A stretch of DNA of 45,697 nt. It comes from Gaiellales bacterium. GTDB lineage: Bacteria; Actinomycetota; Thermoleophilia; Gaiellales; JAICJC01. Position numbers and translations under genes: made by a program. Numbering within the stretch: position 1 is the first letter of the stretch; every line of letters starts with the position of its first letter. Of the stretch, positions 36,613 to 44,548 are shown piece by piece. The stretch covers positions 1-45,697 of the forward strand of contig DASWRM010000048.1 in assembly GCA_036403155.1 (NCBI GenBank). The letters are read 5' to 3'. Under the pieces are notes generated by a model that saw only the letters and a list, made by a program, of their open reading frames with translations, was not told where the DNA came from and searched no databases.

Positions 36613-37947
36613 TCAACGCTGACGGCGCTTTCGGGTTCCATATCCCGGAATGTTGGTCTGCTTGGCACGAGCGACTCCGAGGGCGTCGGGCGGGATGTCG
36701 TCGGTGATCACGGAGCCTGCACCCGTCCAGGCGCCGTCTCCAATGGTGACCGGGGCGACGAAGACATTATGAGAGCTCGTGTGGACGTCCTGCCCGATCG
36801 TCGTGCGCTGCTTGCTGTGGCCGTCGTAGTTCGCGGTGATGGCGCCCGCTCCGATGTTCGTCCCCGAGCCGATATCGGCATCCCCGATGTAGGACAGGTG
36901 CGGCACCTTGGCGCCCTCGCCGAGCACGGAATTCTTGATCTCCACGTATGTCCCCGCCTTCGCGCCGTCGAGCAGCGTCGCGCCGGGGCGAAGGTAGCAG
37001 AACGGCCCGACCAGGGCATCGCGCCCGATCGTCGCGTCGACGGCCACGACGTGCGGCCCGACCTGAGCGCCCGCGGCAACGCTGGTCGCGCCGCGCAGGA
37101 CGGTGAAGGGGTGGATGACCGCGTCGGCCTCGATCTCGACGGTCGGCTCGATGAACGTGGAGGCGGGATCGACGATCGTGACGCCGTCCAGCTGGTGGCG
37201 TCGGTTGATGCGCGCCCGCAGCTCCGCGTCCGCCTCCGCGAGGTCGACGCGCGTGTTGACTCCCTTGGCGACGAGCGGATCGTCATGCACGTGGGCGTGC
37301 ACCCCTGCGCCGTCGGCGCTCAGGATGCCCACGATGTCCGTCAGGTAGAGCTCGCCCTGGTCGTTGTCGTCGGTCACGCGGTCGAGCGCGCTCCAGAGCA
37401 GGTCGGCGCGCGCGACGTAGTACCCGGAGTTCACCTCGGCGATCGAGCGCTGGTCGGGTGAGGCGTCACGCACCTCCACGATGCCTGTCACGTTCCCCGA
37501 TGCGTCCCGGACGATGCGCCCGAAATCCTCCCCAATGGTCGCAGTGCGCTCGAAGGTGAGCAGCGTCGCCGCCGCGCCCGCCGTCCGGTGGGCCGCCACC
37601 AGGTCGCGCAGCGTGTCCGCCTCGATCAGGGGGTGGTCGGCGTTCATGACCAGCACGTCGCCGGCGAAGCCGGCGAGCGCCTCGCGGGCGGCGAGGACGG
37701 CGTCACCGGTGCCGCGCGCGGTGTGCTGCACGGCAGCCGTGGCCCACTCCGGCACGAGCACGGCGAGCTGCGGTTCGTCGGGTGGCACGACCACAACGGC
37801 GGGGGAGGCGCCCAGCGGCTCCACCGCGCCCAGAGACCAGGCCAGCAGCGGGCGCCCGCAGGCGGGGTGCAGGAGCTTCGGGACCCGCGACTTCATGCGC
37901 GTGCCCCTGCCCGCCGCGAGGACGATGCTGGCCAGGGTGTCGGTCAT
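36613..37947 (-). CDS. glmU: GlmU: UDP-GlcNAc pyrophosphorylase / GlcN-1-P acetyltransferase
   Basis: 444 aa, bifunctional. The N-terminal nucleotidyltransferase has IVLAAGRGTRMKSRVPKLLHP and EVNSGYYVARADLLW; the C-terminal left-handed beta-helix acetyltransferase has IEPTVEIEADAVIHPFTVL, IGDADIGSGTNIGAGAIT, ANYDGHSKQRTTIG and SHNVFVAPVTIG. It makes UDP-GlcNAc for peptidoglycan and other envelope sugars. ATG 37947 lies 23 bases after the 3' end of tRNA-Gln on the same strand, with no promoter or ribosome site between. Confidence 0.95.
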   Translation of the reverse strand: MTDTLASIVLAAGRGTRMKSRVPKLLHPACGRPLLAWSLGAVEPLGASPAVVVVPPDEPQLAVLVPEWATAAVQHTARGTGDAVLAAREALAGFAGDVLVMNADHPLIEADTLRDLVAAHRTAGAAATLLTFERTATIGEDFGRIVRDASGNVTGIVEVRDASPDQRSIAEVNSGYYVARADLLWSALDRVTDDNDQGELYLTDIVGILSADGAGVHAHVHDDPLVAKGVNTRVDLAEADAELRARINRRHQLDGVTIVDPASTFIEPTVEIEADAVIHPFTVLRGATSVAAGAQVGPHVVAVDATIGRDALVGPFCYLRPGATLLDGAKAGTYVEIKNSVLGEGAKVPHLSYIGDADIGSGTNIGAGAITANYDGHSKQRTTIGQDVHTSSHNVFVAPVTIGDGAWTGAGSVITDDIPPDALGVARAKQTNIPGYGTRKRRQR

Positions 37948-37970
37948 GTCGCGGTCACGTGCCAGAAGAC

Positions 37971-38040
37971 TGGGGCGCCTGGATTCGAACCAGGGGTCGC
38001 GGGACCAAAACCCGCTGCCTTACCACTTGGCCACGCCCCA
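37971..38040 (-). tRNA. tRNA-Gln (anticodon TTG)
   Basis: 70 bases, full cloverleaf on the minus strand: acceptor TGGGGCG paired with CGCCCCA; D arm GCC...GGC; anticodon stem GCGGG/CCCGC around loop TTTTGGT, anticodon TTG; T arm CCTGG-TTCGAAT-CCAGG. No CCA is encoded. It reads in the same direction as glmU, 23 bases downstream. Confidence 0.95.
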
Positions 38041-38063
38041 TCGCCGTGCGGTCAGGCGGGATG

Positions 38064-38069
38064 AGTATA
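38064..38069 (-). promoter_or_regulatory. -10 box TATACT for tRNA-Gln
   Basis: Minus-strand TATACT (38069-38064) lies 23 bases before the tRNA 5' end, a normal distance for a short tRNA leader. It probably also drives glmU and perhaps prs. Confidence 0.55.
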
Positions 38070-38102
38070 CGGCGCAGGGTGCGGACGACGCGCCGCGCCG
38101 CT

Positions 38103-38480
38103 CTACGTCCTGCGAAGGTCGCCGAGCAGCACGAGCACGAGGATGACGAGCACGAGCGCGGCGACGATGGCGGTGAGGAAGATCAGGCCCTGCAGCGCAG
38201 GCACGATGATCGCGGCGACGGCCTGGGACATCGCGACCACCCAGAGCGGCCGGCGAAGGCGGAGCGGCACGCGCTTTCGCAGCCAGAGGTAGCCGAACAC
38301 GGCCAGCAGGCCGACGAGGAAGAGAAACCGGAACCCCACAACCCACGCTGCCGCGCCCTCGACGATCCCGACGACGATCGCGATGCGGATGCTGTGCTCC
38401 CGCAGCCACTTCAGCGGCGAGCGTCGCGGCGCCTTCTCCTCCAGGGTCACCCGATCGCTCGACAGGTTCCATTCGGCCAT
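38103..38480 (-). CDS. Small membrane protein, unknown function
   Basis: 125 aa. Four hydrophobic segments: about 31-48 (RIAIVVGIVEGAAAWVVG), 49-66 (FRFLFLVGLLAVFGYLWL), 80-97 and 98-120 (IFLTAIVAALVLVILVLVLL). A basic loop (RKRVPLRLRRP) separates the halves. No catalytic motif. ATG 38480 has TAGCAT 6 bases upstream, lying over the ispE stop, and no ribosome site. Confidence 0.65.
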   Translation of the reverse strand: MAEWNLSSDRVTLEEKAPRRSPLKWLREHSIRIAIVVGIVEGAAAWVVGFRFLFLVGLLAVFGYLWLRKRVPLRLRRPLWVVAMSQAVAAIIVPALQGLIFLTAIVAALVLVILVLVLLGDLRRT

Positions 38481-38486
38481 GGAGGA

Positions 38487-38492
38487 ATGCTA
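38487..38492 (-). promoter_or_regulatory. -10 box TAGCAT overlapping the ispE stop codon
   Basis: Minus-strand TAGCAT (38492-38487) begins with the TAG stop of ispE and ends 6 bases before the ATG at 38480. Promoter and stop codon share the same three bases. Confidence 0.45.
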
Positions 38493-39272
38493 CATCGTGC
38501 GGGTCACGACCGACCCCTCGATGCCCGCCGCCGCGGTGCGCGCGGCCGGCTCGTCCGCGAACAGGCCGAACACGGTCGGCCCGCTGCCCGAGACGGCGGC
38601 CGCCAGCGCTCCCGCCGCGCGAACGGCAGCCAGCGTGTCGGCGATCGATGGCATCAGCGAGCACGCGGCCGGCTCGAGGTCGTTGGCGACCAGCGCGGCA
38701 ACGCCCTCCGGCGCCCGTGCCGTATGCACCCCGCGGATCAGGTCGCCCTGGACGGCGGGGTAGACGGGATTCGGCTCCGCCGCGGCGTAGACGTCTGCGG
38801 TCGAGAGCCCCTCGGCTCCGGGCACGAGCAGCACGGCGAGCCCGCGGGGGAACGCGGGCAACGGCCGCAGAACATCGCCGCGGCCCGTGGCGAGCGCCAC
38901 CTCGAGGCCGGACAGGAAGAACGGCACGTCGCTTCCGAGCGACCGGGCGATCTCGTACAGCTCGTTCACGGAGCGCTCGCCGGGAAGCGCCCGAAGCACC
39001 GCGGCGGCGTCCGATGAGCCACCACCGAGACCGGCGGCGACAGGGATCCGCTTCTCGATGCGAACACGCCGCCTCTCTCCGAGCGCGTCGAGCGCCCGCG
39101 TCACCAGCGTGTCGGCGAACCCTTCCACCACCGTCTCGCCGGCCGGCTCGACGTGGAGCACGTCGTGCAGCTCGAGCGCCGCAAACAGCGTCGTGATCCG
39201 GTGGAACCCGTCGTCGCGCCGCGGGCCGACGCGCAGGCACAGGTTGATCTTCGCGGGCGCGCGCAGGATCAC
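38490..39272 (-). CDS. ispE: 4-diphosphocytidyl-2-C-methyl-D-erythritol kinase
   Basis: 260 aa, a GHMP kinase of the non-mevalonate isoprenoid pathway. Motifs: APAKINLCLRVGPRRDDGFHRI, the phosphate loop IPVAAGLGGGSSDAAAVLRA, and the C-terminal AAAVSGSGPTVFGLF. GTG 39272 overlaps the rsmA stop as GTGA. The rsmA-ispE pairing is conserved in actinobacteria. Confidence 0.94.
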   Translation of the reverse strand: MILRAPAKINLCLRVGPRRDDGFHRITTLFAALELHDVLHVEPAGETVVEGFADTLVTRALDALGERRRVRIEKRIPVAAGLGGGSSDAAAVLRALPGERSVNELYEIARSLGSDVPFFLSGLEVALATGRGDVLRPLPAFPRGLAVLLVPGAEGLSTADVYAAAEPNPVYPAVQGDLIRGVHTARAPEGVAALVANDLEPAACSLMPSIADTLAAVRAAGALAAAVSGSGPTVFGLFADEPAARTAAAGIEGSVVTRTM

Positions 39273-40042
39273 AGCAGCTCCAGGAACTGCTCCGGGGCGA
39301 GCTGCTCCGCCCGCAGCGGGGCGAGCGCGGGCGGCGGCGGATCGAGCCCCGCAAGCTCCATCGCGTTGGCGAGCCGCTTGCGGCGGTGGGCGAACGCCCC
39401 GTGGACGACGCGCGAGATCGCCCGCCACTCCGGTTGCGCCGCCCGGTCGCTGCTGCGCTCGAACGCGACCAGCGCGGAGTCCACCCGGGGCACGGGCGAG
39501 AACACGCGGCGGGAGACCGGGCGCACGGCTAGACGGCGGCAGCTGAGCTGCACCAGCACGGAGACCGCCCCGTAGGCCTTGGTGCTGGGCTGCGCGAACA
39601 GGCGGCCGGCGATCTCGCGCTGCACCATCACGCAGAAGCGCTCGCAGACGGGGAGGGCGTCCATGATCACCGGCGTCGCGATGCTGTAGGGGAGGTTCGC
39701 GACGAGCGCCGCGGGCGCCGGGTCGAGCGCGCCGAAGTCGACCCCCATGGCGTCGGCGAAGAGCAGCCGGACGTTCGAGACCCCCTCGAGCGTCGCCGCA
39801 AGCGCGGGCTCCAGACGGCGGTCGACCTCGATGGCGTGCACCAGGGCGGCCCGTTCGCTGAGCCAGCGTGTCAGGACGCCGAGCCCGGCACCGACCTCGA
39901 GCACGACGTCGCCGGAGCGAAGCGGCGCGACCCGGCCGATGATGCCGAGCACGTTGTCGTCGATCAGGAAGTTCTGCCCGAGCTCCCGTTTCGGGACGAT
40001 TCCGAGCTCGCGGAGCCGGGCGATCGAGACCTGCGTGGTCAC
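39269..40042 (-). CDS. rsmA: 16S rRNA (A1518/A1519) dimethyltransferase
   Basis: 257 aa, KsgA/RsmA family, which dimethylates two adjacent adenines at the 3' end of 16S rRNA with AdoMet. Motifs: KRELGQNFLIDDNVLGII, the AdoMet-binding VVLEVGAGLGVLTRWLSE, HAIEVDRRLEP, and the catalytic NLPYSIATPV. GTG 40042 lies 7 bases after the EamA permease. No ribosome site is obvious. Confidence 0.94.
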   Translation of the reverse strand: MTTQVSIARLRELGIVPKRELGQNFLIDDNVLGIIGRVAPLRSGDVVLEVGAGLGVLTRWLSERAALVHAIEVDRRLEPALAATLEGVSNVRLLFADAMGVDFGALDPAPAALVANLPYSIATPVIMDALPVCERFCVMVQREIAGRLFAQPSTKAYGAVSVLVQLSCRRLAVRPVSRRVFSPVPRVDSALVAFERSSDRAAQPEWRAISRVVHGAFAHRRKRLANAMELAGLDPPPPALAPLRAEQLAPEQFLELL

Positions 40043-40049
40043 CGGCGCA

Positions 40050-40871
40050 TCATGCCAGCGTGACGACCGCGACCCCGGCCGCCACGGCGACCCCGCCGAG
40101 CAGTGCCCGCGGGCGGGGCCGGCCGCGCCCGAGCGCCGCGGCGATCAGCGGGGCCAGGGCGATGCTCGACTCGCGAACGGCCGACACCGACGCCGCCGGG
40201 GCACGCTGCAAGGCGGCGAGCGCGAGCCCATACGCGGCGAACATGCCGATGCCCGCCACTAGGGAGCTGCGGCCGACGGACGCGCGCACCACGGCCGCGC
40301 CGTCCCGGCGCAGCGCCCACACGGCATAGGCGAGCGACGGCCACACCATCACCGCCTCCAGGTAGGGGACCGGTGAGCCGTAGCGGAGGCCGTGCTTGTC
40401 CACCAGCGTGTAGCCGGCGATCGACGCCGCGACGGCGAGTGCGAGCGTCACGTCGCGCGCCGCCGCGCGGTTCGCGCCGCCGGCCACCAGGACGATCCCG
40501 CCCGCCACGAGCGCGACGCCCGCGAGCTGTCCGGCGTTCGTGCCGGCGCCGGTCGCCACGGCGGCGGCGAGCACCAGCGGCGGCGCTGCGCCGCGCGCGA
40601 TCGGATAGATCACCGTGACCGCCGCGTCGCGGTAGGCGGCCGCGAGCAGCACGATGTATGCCAGCTCGAGCGCTGCGGAGGCGGCGATCCAGGGAAGCGC
40701 GCCTGCCTGCACGTCCCACGTGGCCGCCGCGATGGGCAGCGCCGCCAGCACGCCGACGATCATCGCCACCGCGGCCGCCGGTCGCGGGTCGCGGGCGCTG
40801 CCGACGAGCACGTTCCAGAGCGCGTGCACCAGCGCGGCGGACAGCGCCAGGGCCAGCGCGGCGGCCGTCAC
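40050..40871 (-). CDS. EamA/DMT-family permease
   Basis: 273 aa with about ten hydrophobic helices in two EamA-like halves; the first half starts LALSAALVHALWNVLVG, and the second includes VRESSIALAPLIAAALG. DMT transporters export or import small metabolites; the substrate is unknown. GTG 40871 overlaps the tatD stop as GTGA. In many genomes a ribonuclease M5-like gene (rnmV) or nothing lies between tatD and rsmA, so the permease is an unusual member of this run. Confidence 0.82.
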   Translation of the reverse strand: MTAAALALALSAALVHALWNVLVGSARDPRPAAAVAMIVGVLAALPIAAATWDVQAGALPWIAASAALELAYIVLLAAAYRDAAVTVIYPIARGAAPPLVLAAAVATGAGTNAGQLAGVALVAGGIVLVAGGANRAAARDVTLALAVAASIAGYTLVDKHGLRYGSPVPYLEAVMVWPSLAYAVWALRRDGAAVVRASVGRSSLVAGIGMFAAYGLALAALQRAPAASVSAVRESSIALAPLIAAALGRGRPRPRALLGGVAVAAGVAVVTLA

Positions 40872-41590
40872 GGGAGCGAGAACACGCGGGCGGCGTTCCG
40901 TTCGATCTGCCGGCCCAGCTCGCCGGGGTCGACGCCCCGGAGACCGGCGAGAAACTCGAGCGTGTGGACGACGTTCGCGGGGGTGTTGCGCCGGCCGCGC
41001 AGCGGCACCGGCGCGAGGTACGGGCTGTCGGTCTCGGCCAGCAGCAGCTCGGCCGGCGTGCGCGCGGCCGCCTCCTGCAGCTCCACCGCCTTCGGGTATG
41101 TCACGTTGCCGGCAAACGAGAGCATGTAGCCCCGGGAGACGGCCTCGGCCAGCCGGTCGGGCGAGGAGAAGCAGTGGAGCACCACCGGGACGCGGGCACG
41201 CTCGAGCATGGGGAACGTCTCCTCGTCGGCGTCGCGCGTGTGGATCACGAGGGGCAGTCCTACCTCGTTCGCGAGGTCGATCTGCTGGGCGAACACCCGG
41301 CGCTGGTGTTCGCGGGGAGCGTTGTCCCGGTAGAAGTCGAGTCCGACCTCGCCGAGGCCCACGACCCGCGGCCGGGTCAGCAGCGGCCGCAGCGCGGCGA
41401 CATCGGCTTCGGACGCGTCGTGCGGGTGCCAGCCGACGATCGCCCAGACGCCGGGGTGCTCGCCCGCCAGGTCGACCGCCTGCTCGCGGCCGATGGTCAG
41501 GATGCGGTCGACGCCGGCCTCGGCCGCCTGGGCGATCGCCGCAGCGGCACCTCCCTCGACGCTCTCGAGGTGCGCGTGGGTGTCGATCAC
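40868..41590 (-). CDS. tatD: TatD-family metal-dependent DNase/hydrolase
   Basis: 240 aa. Metal ligands of the TatD fold: the opening VIDTHAHLES (HxH), VVGLGEVGLDFYRD (Glu), LVIHTRDADEE (His), VVLHCFSS (His) and ETDSPYLAPVPLRGRRN (Asp). TatD proteins are 3'-5' nucleases linked to DNA repair and DNA degradation. GTG 41590 overlaps the metG stop as GTGA. Order metG-tatD-rsmA is conserved. Confidence 0.93.
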   Translation of the reverse strand: MIDTHAHLESVEGGAAAAIAQAAEAGVDRILTIGREQAVDLAGEHPGVWAIVGWHPHDASEADVAALRPLLTRPRVVGLGEVGLDFYRDNAPREHQRRVFAQQIDLANEVGLPLVIHTRDADEETFPMLERARVPVVLHCFSSPDRLAEAVSRGYMLSFAGNVTYPKAVELQEAAARTPAELLLAETDSPYLAPVPLRGRRNTPANVVHTLEFLAGLRGVDPGELGRQIERNAARVFSLP

Positions 41591-43083
41591 CGCTCGACGC
41601 GCGGGAACAGCGGCTCGGGCTGCTGCACCTGCGTTCCGGCGGGCAGGAGGCCCAGGGCGGCGCGGTCCCACGCAGTGGCGCCCGGATCGCCGACCGCCGC
41701 GAGGATCTTCCCGGCGGCGGCCGGGATGAAGGGCGTGAGCAGCACGCCGAGCGCCCGCACCGTGTCGGCAAGGGTGTAGAGCGCATCGTCGAGCCGGCGA
41801 GCATCGCTCTCGGCGTCGCTGCGGGCGAGCACCCAGGGCTGCTGCTCCTCGACGTAGCGGTTGGCGCTGCGGACGAGGCCCCAGATCTCCTCGAGGGCGC
41901 CGGTGAGGTCGGTCTCGCCGAGCCGCCGCGCGACGCCTTCGTGGACAGGGGGCAGCGCGTTCGTGCCCTCCGGGACGCGGCCGTCGCGATAGCGGACGAC
42001 CATCGCCGTGGCGCGGGAGACGAGATTCCCCAGGTCGTTCGCGAGCTCGCCCTCGTAGCGGCGGTGGAGGCCCTCCCACGTGACATCGCCGTCCTGGCCC
42101 CACTGCACCTCGCGCAGCAGGTAGAACCGCAGCGCGTCCGCGCCAAGCGTGCCGATCACCTCGAATGGGTCGATCACGTTGCCAAGCGTCTTGCTCATCT
42201 TCTGACCGTCCGACGTGAAGTAGCCGTGGACGAACAGGCCGCGCGGCGGCTCGTAGCCGGCGGCCAGCAGCATGGCCGGCCAGACGATGCCGTGCAGGCG
42301 CAGGATGTCCTTCGCCATCAGGTGCAGCGACGTCGGCCAGAACTCCGACGTCACGTCGCGTCCGAGGCCGTACTCCTGCGCGGTGCGGTAGTTGAGCAGG
42401 GCGTCCACCCAGACGTAGATCGTCTGGCTCGGCTCCCACGGCACCGGGATGCCCCAGCTGACCGAGCCGCGCGTGAACGAGACGTCCTCGAGGCCGCCAG
42501 CGATCAGCGAGCGCGCCTCGTTGTAGCGGGCGCGCGGGCGCACGAAGTTCGGATCGGCGTCGTAGAGCTCGAGCAGCCGGGGCGCCCACGTCGACAGCGG
42601 GAAGAACCAGTTCTTCTCCTCGACCCAGTCGGTCGGCCGGTTGTGGATCGGACAGATGTTGCCAGGCTGGACGAGATCGCCCTCGGGATAGAACACCTCG
42701 CATGACGAGCAGTAGTAGCCGGCGTACGTCCCCTCGTAGAGGTGCCCACCGTCGTGCAGCTTCTGGACGAACGCCTGGACGCGGCGCTCGTGCTCGGGGT
42801 CAGTCGTGCGGATGAAGAAGTCGTGGGTCGACTCCATCTCGGCGGTCAGGCGGCGGAACCGCTCCGAGACCTGGTCGCAGAACTCCTTTGGCGGGAGGCC
42901 GGCCGCCTCCGCCGCGCGAGCGACGTTGCCGCCGTGCTCGTCGGTGCCGGTCAGGAAGAAGACGTCCTCGCCGCGCTGCCGGTGGTGGCGGGCCAGAACG
43001 TCGGCGGCCACGGTCGTGTACGCGTGTCCGAGATGCGGATCGGAGTTGACGTAATAGATGGGAGTTGTGACAGAAAAGGCCAT
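41587..43083 (-). CDS. metG: Methionyl-tRNA synthetase
   Basis: 498 aa. Class I synthetase: HIGH motif as HLGH (SDPHLGHAYTTV), KMSKS motif as KMSKT (SDGQKMSKTLGNV), and a zinc site CSSC...CPIH in the connective region. The anticodon-binding helical domain follows; there is no C-terminal tRNA-binding domain, as in the short forms. ATG 43083 fits the family start MAFSVTTPIYYVN. First gene of the metG-tatD-eamA-rsmA-ispE run and divergent from the AbrB-type gene. Confidence 0.96.
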   Translation of the reverse strand: MAFSVTTPIYYVNSDPHLGHAYTTVAADVLARHHRQRGEDVFFLTGTDEHGGNVARAAEAAGLPPKEFCDQVSERFRRLTAEMESTHDFFIRTTDPEHERRVQAFVQKLHDGGHLYEGTYAGYYCSSCEVFYPEGDLVQPGNICPIHNRPTDWVEEKNWFFPLSTWAPRLLELYDADPNFVRPRARYNEARSLIAGGLEDVSFTRGSVSWGIPVPWEPSQTIYVWVDALLNYRTAQEYGLGRDVTSEFWPTSLHLMAKDILRLHGIVWPAMLLAAGYEPPRGLFVHGYFTSDGQKMSKTLGNVIDPFEVIGTLGADALRFYLLREVQWGQDGDVTWEGLHRRYEGELANDLGNLVSRATAMVVRYRDGRVPEGTNALPPVHEGVARRLGETDLTGALEEIWGLVRSANRYVEEQQPWVLARSDAESDARRLDDALYTLADTVRALGVLLTPFIPAAAGKILAAVGDPGATAWDRAALGLLPAGTQVQQPEPLFPRVER

Positions 43084-43098
43084 ATTGCAAAGCGGACG

Positions 43099-43128
43099 CT
43101 GGCAAATCGCGAGTGTCGTGGATATGCT
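43099..43128 (+). promoter_or_regulatory. Possible promoter of the AbrB-type gene
   Basis: CTGGCA (43099-43104) and TATGCT (43123-43128) are 18 bases apart, each matching four of six consensus positions. Unlike most boxes here it leaves a leader of about 30 bases, and the gene has an AAAGGCGGCGG ribosome site. Confidence 0.4.
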
Positions 43129-43164
43129 GGCGACCAATCCTACCGGCGGACGTAAAGGCGGCGG

Positions 43165-43467
43165 ATGTCGAGGCGCAGCACGGAGGCTAGACCCCAATCC
43201 GTGAGCCCGCGGGTCGGCGGCGTGGTGCGCCGGGTCGACGAGCTGGGGCGGATCGTGATCCCTGTCGAGATCCGCAAGCGCTTCGGGATCGCGGACCACG
43301 ATGCCCTCGAGATCAGCGTGCAGGGCGACTCGATCGTGCTCGCCCGGCCGCACACGGAATGCGTCTTCTGCGGAGCCGGCGAGGGGCTCACGGAGTTCCG
43401 CGACCGTGCCGTGTGCAGGAACTGCGTCGCGGAGCTTGGCTCAGACGTTGTGTCCGCCGCGAGATAG
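43165..43467 (+). CDS. AbrB/SpoVT-type regulator with C-terminal zinc knuckles
   Basis: 100 aa. Residues about 20-60 are the AbrB swapped-hairpin DNA-binding fold (VRRVDELGRIVIPVEIRKRFGI, then ALEISVQGDSIVLARP). The tail has CVFC and CRNC, a zinc ribbon found on some AbrB-family proteins. It likely dimerises and binds AT-rich or bent promoter DNA; targets unknown. ATG 43165 has a ribosome site. It is divergent from metG and ends 3 bases from the convergent rsmI. Confidence 0.85.
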   Translation: MSRRSTEARPQSVSPRVGGVVRRVDELGRIVIPVEIRKRFGIADHDALEISVQGDSIVLARPHTECVFCGAGEGLTEFRDRAVCRNCVAELGSDVVSAAR

Positions 43468-43470
43468 CTG

Positions 43471-44289
43471 TCAGCGCCGGCGCGTGAGCGCCTCGTAGAT
43501 CTGGTTGCGCGGCACGCCGCTGAGCGTCGATGCGAGCGCCGCGGCGCGCTTCGAGCCGAGGGCGCCCGCAAGCTCCGAGAGGACGGCCGCGTCGGGCAGG
43601 TCGGACGGCCGCTCCTGCGCGGCGGCGAGCACCAGCGTCACCTCGCCCTTCGGCGGTTGCTCGAATGACGCCGCGAGCTCGGCGATGGTGCCGCGCTCGA
43701 CCTGCTCGTGGAGCTTCGTCAGCTCGCGGCACACAGCAGCCGTGCGTTCCGGGTCGCGCCCGGCCAGGCGCGCAAGCGTCGACGGCAAGCGCTTCGGCGA
43801 TTCGAACGCGACGATCGGCAGACGCGCGCCGTCCAGGTGGTCGAGCAGCGTCGCCAGCGCTCCGGCCGCGCGCGGGAGGAATCCGGCGAACACGTAGCCG
43901 CCGCCCGCCATGCCCGACGCGGCCAGCGCGACCGGCACAGCCGAGGCGCCTGGCAGCACGACCGGCCGGATGCCGGCGTCCAGCGCGGCGGCGATGAGGA
44001 GCGCACCGGGGTCGGAGACCGCCGGGAAGCCCGCGTCGGTCAGCAGGCAGATGCGGTCGCCCGCGGCCACGCGGCGGACGATCGCCGGGGACTGCGCGCG
44101 CTCGTTGTGCTCGTGCAGCGCGATCAGCGGCAGGTCGATGCCGTGGCGGGCGAGCAGGGTGCGGGAATGGCGCGTGTCCTCGCATGCGGCGGCGTCGGCA
44201 CGGCGCAGCTCCTCGAGCGCGCGGAGCGTGACGTCGCCGAGGTTGCCGATCGGGGTCGGGCAGACGACGAGGGCGCCGGTGTCAGCCAT
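43471..44289 (-). CDS. rsmI: 16S rRNA (C1402) ribose 2'-O-methyltransferase
   Basis: 272 aa, RsmI of the tetrapyrrole-methylase fold. Motifs: LVVCPTPIGNLGDVTLRAL, EDTRHSRTLL, LHEHNE, the AdoMet loop LLTDAGFPAVSDPG and VVLPGASAVPVALA. It modifies C1402 in the decoding centre together with RsmH. ATG 44289 has TAGAGT 7 bases upstream and no ribosome site. Confidence 0.94.
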   Translation of the reverse strand: MADTGALVVCPTPIGNLGDVTLRALEELRRADAAACEDTRHSRTLLARHGIDLPLIALHEHNERAQSPAIVRRVAAGDRICLLTDAGFPAVSDPGALLIAAALDAGIRPVVLPGASAVPVALAASGMAGGGYVFAGFLPRAAGALATLLDHLDGARLPIVAFESPKRLPSTLARLAGRDPERTAAVCRELTKLHEQVERGTIAELAASFEQPPKGEVTLVLAAAQERPSDLPDAAVLSELAGALGSKRAAALASTLSGVPRNQIYEALTRRR

Positions 44290-44296
44290 GGCGGAC

Positions 44297-44302
44297 ACTC
44301 TA
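44297..44302 (-). promoter_or_regulatory. -10 box TAGAGT for rsmI
   Basis: Minus-strand TAGAGT (44302-44297) ends 7 bases before the ATG at 44289. Leaderless start predicted. Confidence 0.5.
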
Positions 44303-44374
44303 CGAATCTCGCAGCCGGCACGCCGGTTCCGGCCGGCGCGAAGGCACACGCCGCCGACCACGCCATTCATTGGA

Positions 44375-44480
44375 GACCAAGTCGTACCGCGGGGGTGATG
44401 CGCGCTCGTGACGCAGGTGTGACGGGCGCTGGGATGGTTGAGCGGGCAGGCGGCCCAACCCAATTATTGGAGACCAAGTC
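44375..44480. repeat. Paired GACCAAGTC element, family 2, locus 2
   Basis: GACCAAGTC at 44375-44383 (after ATTCATTGGA) and again at 44472-44480 (after CCCAATTATTGGA), 97 bases apart, with CTCGTGACGC and GTGTGACG between. This matches the order and spacing of 21882-21977. It fills most of the gap between rsmI and the HNH-like gene, where apparent GC drops. Confidence 0.6.
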
Positions 44481-44514
44481 GAGGCGACTATCCCCGTACT
44501 GTAGAGAAAGGTGG

Positions 44515-44520
44515 TATAGT
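44515..44520 (+). promoter_or_regulatory. Possible plus-strand -10 box TATAGT, antisense to the HNH-like gene
   Basis: TATAGT is followed 4 and 8 bases later by two ATGs. The second encodes only 15 codons; the first stays open but only as a shadow of the gene on the other strand. GACTAT at 44486-44491 and ATAGTC at 44516-44521 form an inverted repeat. It may be a promoter for an antisense RNA, or chance. Confidence 0.25.
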
Positions 44521-44548
44521 CCACATGCATGGCAAGCAGAAAGGCGGC

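Noticed and set aside
36567-36641. Longer prs start at ATG 36641
   Set aside because: Adds 25 atypical residues and a 29-base overlap with glmU; the shorter form matches family length. Not decisive.
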